Shown here in pieces: positions 61,301 through 64,000 of a stretch of DNA of 64,000 nt. Numbering within the stretch: the first letter of the stretch is position 1; each line of letters begins with the position of its first letter. Location of the stretch: NCBI GenBank assembly GCA_916610825.1, contig OU744450.1, positions 5,786,030 through 5,850,029 of the forward strand. The letters are read 5' to 3'. Below the pieces are notes generated by a model. The model was not told the DNA's origin. It did not search any database and worked only from the letters and a program-made list of their open reading frames with translations. The DNA is from Haliclystus octoradiatus (lineage: Eukaryota > Cnidaria > Staurozoa > Stauromedusae > Haliclystidae). A program made the position numbers and the translations under genes.

Positions 61301-64000
61301 CAGTTAACTACAGATGATATAACTGATAGTCACCCCGTAAGCAAAAGTGCTTGTTTATTTGGGGGACATGAACAGATTTACAGAGAAATACAAACATGTG
61401 TTCACCGACGAGGAATCGAACCCCGGCCTCCCGCACAGAGTGCGGACACTCTGCCACTGAGCTACCAATGCACGTACAATCTATACCTATAAAGGTCACA
61501 AAGTCTGTGTAAATGTTTGTATGTCCAAAACAGTTTTCTCCGTCAATTGTAGCTCTACAGCTTTGATAAACATATCATTGTAATTAGTATGATCAACAGA
61601 TTGTTATGACTCAGCCATCACTTGATAGATTTTGCTTTCTGTTTCTCGCATCGAAAGAAAATATATCGTTCTCCTGTGATTTAGCTGTCCGTTGCGACAG
61701 CAAAGTAATTTTGGCTTCCCATTTTTCACACGCATGAATAAACTTTTTGTAGAATCTACTTTTGATATTGAATTTCATCGGGTCCAGGTGTGACGTTGTT
61801 CAAAATCACATCAACATTATTGAAACACTCATTAGTTATTATCGTTTAGCCAGAATATTGCTGGGAATCAGATTTATCGACTTGCTTCTGTTATAAAATA
61901 ATTTGGCCAAGTGATGTTGAATATCTAAAATACACTTTCTCAGCAATTTAGTTAAGCTGTAGAAGTAAATCAACCCAAATTAGCCCACCGATGCGAGGGC
62001 TTCATTGCTAGCGTTAAATCTAACAAAACACAACTGAATCTCTTGGATAATCTTCAAATAAAATTATTATGTATCCGCATCTAAATCTCACCAATGATTT
62101 TATCAGACTGGTTGCATGCTAAAGCAAATCGTGTTGTTTTCGAATATAATTCCATTGTCCTTCTTAAAGCTTGCTGTGCGCCACTCGTCATACTGAGAGA
62201 GAAAAAAACATTAACCTTTTAAAACATTTCAAAAATTTTAGAAACCAAATTATAACGTAACTTTTAAAATACCGTGAAACCTGTATGTAAATATATAAAA
62301 GGCAACTATGAGAGGAAATGAAATTGACCACTATATGCATGTGGCTTTTAAATACAGGGTTGTTTCATTTGAACATTTTGACCAAGGGTGACCACTATTT
62401 ACAGGTGGCTGTTATAACAGGTTTTAATATATTTCATAACCTAGTAAAAATAAACAGCTAACATGGAACATAAATAAATGAAAAATCGAACAAATAAATT
62501 GAACAGAAAATAGTATAACTTTTTTACCTGTCAGCTTCGTCCAAGATAATAATTTTATGCCTTCCTGCTGGCAATGTTACTTTTTGTTGTGCAAACATTT
62601 TGATTCTGTTCCTTACAACTTCAATACCTCTGGAAAACGAAGAATAAGTTACATAATAGACACCTCTAAAGTTGTGTGGTCCAGCTTGTTTCTAGAGCAA
62701 GTCAAACAAGAAAATGGAAGGTTTCTCAAAAAATATTTGTGTGAAGTTCATGAACTGATCATCAAGGTTTTTCTGCATAGTGGTCATAACCAAAAATCAC
62801 AAGTTAGGGTAAAAATTCCGGAAGGTAAAAACTTTTCTCTGTATACCATATTTTTCTATTTTATAAATCAAATATAGAAAACTTCCTTGTTTAAAGAATT
62901 ATAAACAGTTGGGTTGCTATGAGACACGAGGAAGGAGTAAGAAAATTCTGAGCTAATTTATAACAATACAAAAGATCAAATTATATTAACTTTGCATTCA
63001 ATGATCCTACCTGTCGTTTGATGCATTTAATTCGATAACAGCATTTTTATAAGAAGAACCAAGTAGTTCTCTAGCAAGACATAAAATGCTTGTTGTTTTA
63101 CCTGTACCAGGTGGACCCTTGAAATAAAACACAACAAAGATTAGATGATATATTTCAAATATTTAACATTAGGACATCATACAATTGTTGATTATTAATA
63201 AAGCTGATATTTAACTTGTTTACATTAAGGAAAAAGAATTGTATAATGATGAGAAGGAAAATGATTGGTGGTAACCCTTTAAAACAAGTACTTGTTTGCT
63301 TAGGTCCCACAATCGAAGCTTATTTAATTAGTAATTATATAGTAATTATTTTAGAAATAATTACTTGATATTAATTGATAAGTACAAATTTTACAATATT
63401 ATTGAGAAGTTTTAAAAAATAAAAATACTATACAGTGAAACCTGTATACAACAGCCAGCTAATAGAGGTAGATAAATTGACCGTTATAGACATGTGGCCT
63501 TTATATACAGGTTTTATTCAATAGAAAGTACTATTTCAGACATTGCAATAGTGCCCACTATATACAGGTGGCCCCTGTATAGAGGTGACCGTTATAACAG
63601 GTTTGAATGTAATATCAATAGTGATAGGGATCGGGATTAACAAGAGAGGAAATGGAAAATGATCAACCATTGGCACAGATGTAACAGTCGCACAGATATT
63701 GAGTGTTACCTTCAGGAAAAAAGCATTAACAAGTTCATGAACGCGAAATTACCCAATTGTCCATGAACTGTCCAAGTGTCTATGAAGTTCATGAACTTTT
63801 AGTCATCAACTTTTAGCAAATTCCAAATTATCCATGTTGTCAACTTTCAAAATTTATTTGCTGCTATAAAGAATATTATTTTAATGGAAACAGGAGAGTC
63901 TATCTTGCTAAATATTTATATAATTTCAGGAGCAACATATTAATCAATAATTAACCAGTAACATAAAATTGATAATACATACCGCAATGATTATATTTGG
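58390..64000 (-). CDS. RFC2: Replication factor C subunit 2 (RFC2), 5' partial, 9 exons seen
   Basis: AAA+ ATPase subunit of the RFC clamp loader for PCNA and of the RAD17-RFC2-5 loader for 9-1-1. Minus-strand exons: 64000-63983 (continues off the edge), 63117-63011, 62629-62528, 62192-62092, 61097-61003, 59937-59875, 59405-59340, 59105-58911, 58488-58390; 281 aa plus stop in frame. Walker [14 protein letters not shown] box [20 protein letters not shown]; Walker [13 protein letters not shown] arginine-finger motif in [15 protein letters not shown]; then [20 protein letters not shown] and the collar domain [65 protein letters not shown] at the end. Only the N-terminus is missing. Very close to vertebrate RFC2. 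Converges with RAD1. Confidence 0.96.
60790..60963. mobile_element. Family B MITE in an RFC2 intron
   Basis: CAGGGTCTGACAAAAGGTTC left, ATTCCTACTCTTGTTAGACAC right; the interior 'ttgaccaataaatcata' matches other copies. It ends 40 bp from an RFC2 exon. Confidence 0.7.
61402..61471 (-). tRNA. tRNA-like sequence (pseudo-tRNA or SINE head)
   Basis: On the minus strand GCATTGGTAGCTCAGTGGCA starts a possible cloverleaf: D arm GCTC/GAGT, anticodon stem TCCGC/GCGGG, T arm CGGGG-TTCGATT-CCTCG, acceptor pairing weak (mismatch at 1-72, two G-U pairs). The anticodon loop reads ACTCTGT, giving TCT if standard, but the usual U33 is C. No CCA and no clear Pol III terminator run. More likely a tRNA pseudogene or tRNA-derived SINE head than a working tRNA. 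Confidence 0.45.
62272..62427. mobile_element. Family A MITE in an RFC2 intron
   Basis: CCGTGAAACCTGTATGTAAA at the left, GGCTGTTATAACAGGTTTTA at the right; diverged interior. About 100 bp from the exon ending at 62528. Confidence 0.6.
63433..63609. mobile_element. Family A MITE, near-complete, in an RFC2 intron
   Basis: CAGTGAAACCTGTATACAACA after TA, ending GTTATAACAGGTTTGAATG before TA. The interior 'gtagataaattgaccgttatagac' and 'gaaagtactatttcagacattgca' align with the other copies. Confidence 0.75.
63712..63800. repeat. Family C foldback remnant
   Basis: ACAAGTTCATGAACGCGAAAT and GAAGTTCATGAACTTTTAG around CCCAATTGTCCATGAACTG. Diverged copy in the first visible RFC2 intron. Confidence 0.5.

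Noticed and set aside
61402-61471. Functional tRNA-Arg(TCT)
   Set aside because: A cloverleaf can be drawn, but U33 is missing and the acceptor stem is poor; kept only as a tRNA-like sequence.
62557-62877. 106-aa plus-strand frame
   Set aside because: Starts antisense to an RFC2 exon and runs into the intron.

Overview
The window is nuclear DNA from an animal, AT-rich and intron-rich. The evidence is spliced genes with GT/AG introns, a cilium gene of the nexin-dynein regulatory complex, a fibrinogen-domain protein, and a dense load of MITEs, foldback elements and SINEs. Elements of this kind are common in aquatic invertebrates, but I cannot name the species. Gene models below were built by hand from splice signals, reading phase and family similarity. 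The seven complete models each sum to a whole number of codons, and the two genes cut by the window edges stay in frame across every joined exon.

Layout from left to right: ASPDH (aspartate dehydrogenase domain protein, minus strand, 3' end off the left edge) has exon 1 at 12.8 kb and exons 2-3 at 1.5-0.2 kb. Its first intron holds a structurally complete Mutator-like transposon (MULE, 2826-12499) with identical 62-bp terminal repeats, a perfect 9-bp target duplication and an uninterrupted 17-exon, 808-aa transposase gene. DRC2/CCDC65 (plus, 13107-21147, 14 exons, 500 aa) is divergent from ASPDH across a 267-bp intergenic region that carries an RFX X-box-like site. An unrecognised two-membrane-segment protein (minus, 33004-21430, 6 exons, 400 aa) converges on DRC2. 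A mitochondrial Tim44-like protein, possibly MAIP1 (plus, 33636-42708, 9 exons, 281 aa), follows. A secreted fibrinogen-related protein (minus, 47929-44250, 5 exons, 322 aa) is next. RAD1 (plus, 49302-57322, 8 exons, 282 aa) and RFC2 (minus, 64000-58390, 9 exons, 5' end off the right edge) close the window and converge.

RAD1 is a subunit of the 9-1-1 checkpoint clamp, and RFC2 is a subunit of the RAD17-RFC clamp loader that loads it, so the last pair is functionally linked. The other genes look like unrelated housekeeping or cilium neighbours.

Most remaining sequence is introns filled with small repeats. The clearest families are: (A) TA-type MITEs starting CAGTGAAACCTGT; (B) MITEs ending in TTTTGTCGGACCCTG; (C) foldback elements built from the palindrome GTTCATGAAC; (D) MITEs starting CAGTCGAACTTGCTTAATATC; (E) a long-armed foldback family with 7-bp target duplications; (F) near-perfect hairpins with GAGTTTCACGCG; and tRNA-derived SINEs. 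Two long (ATT)n microsatellites are present. There is no prokaryotic, CRISPR or viral content that I can support.
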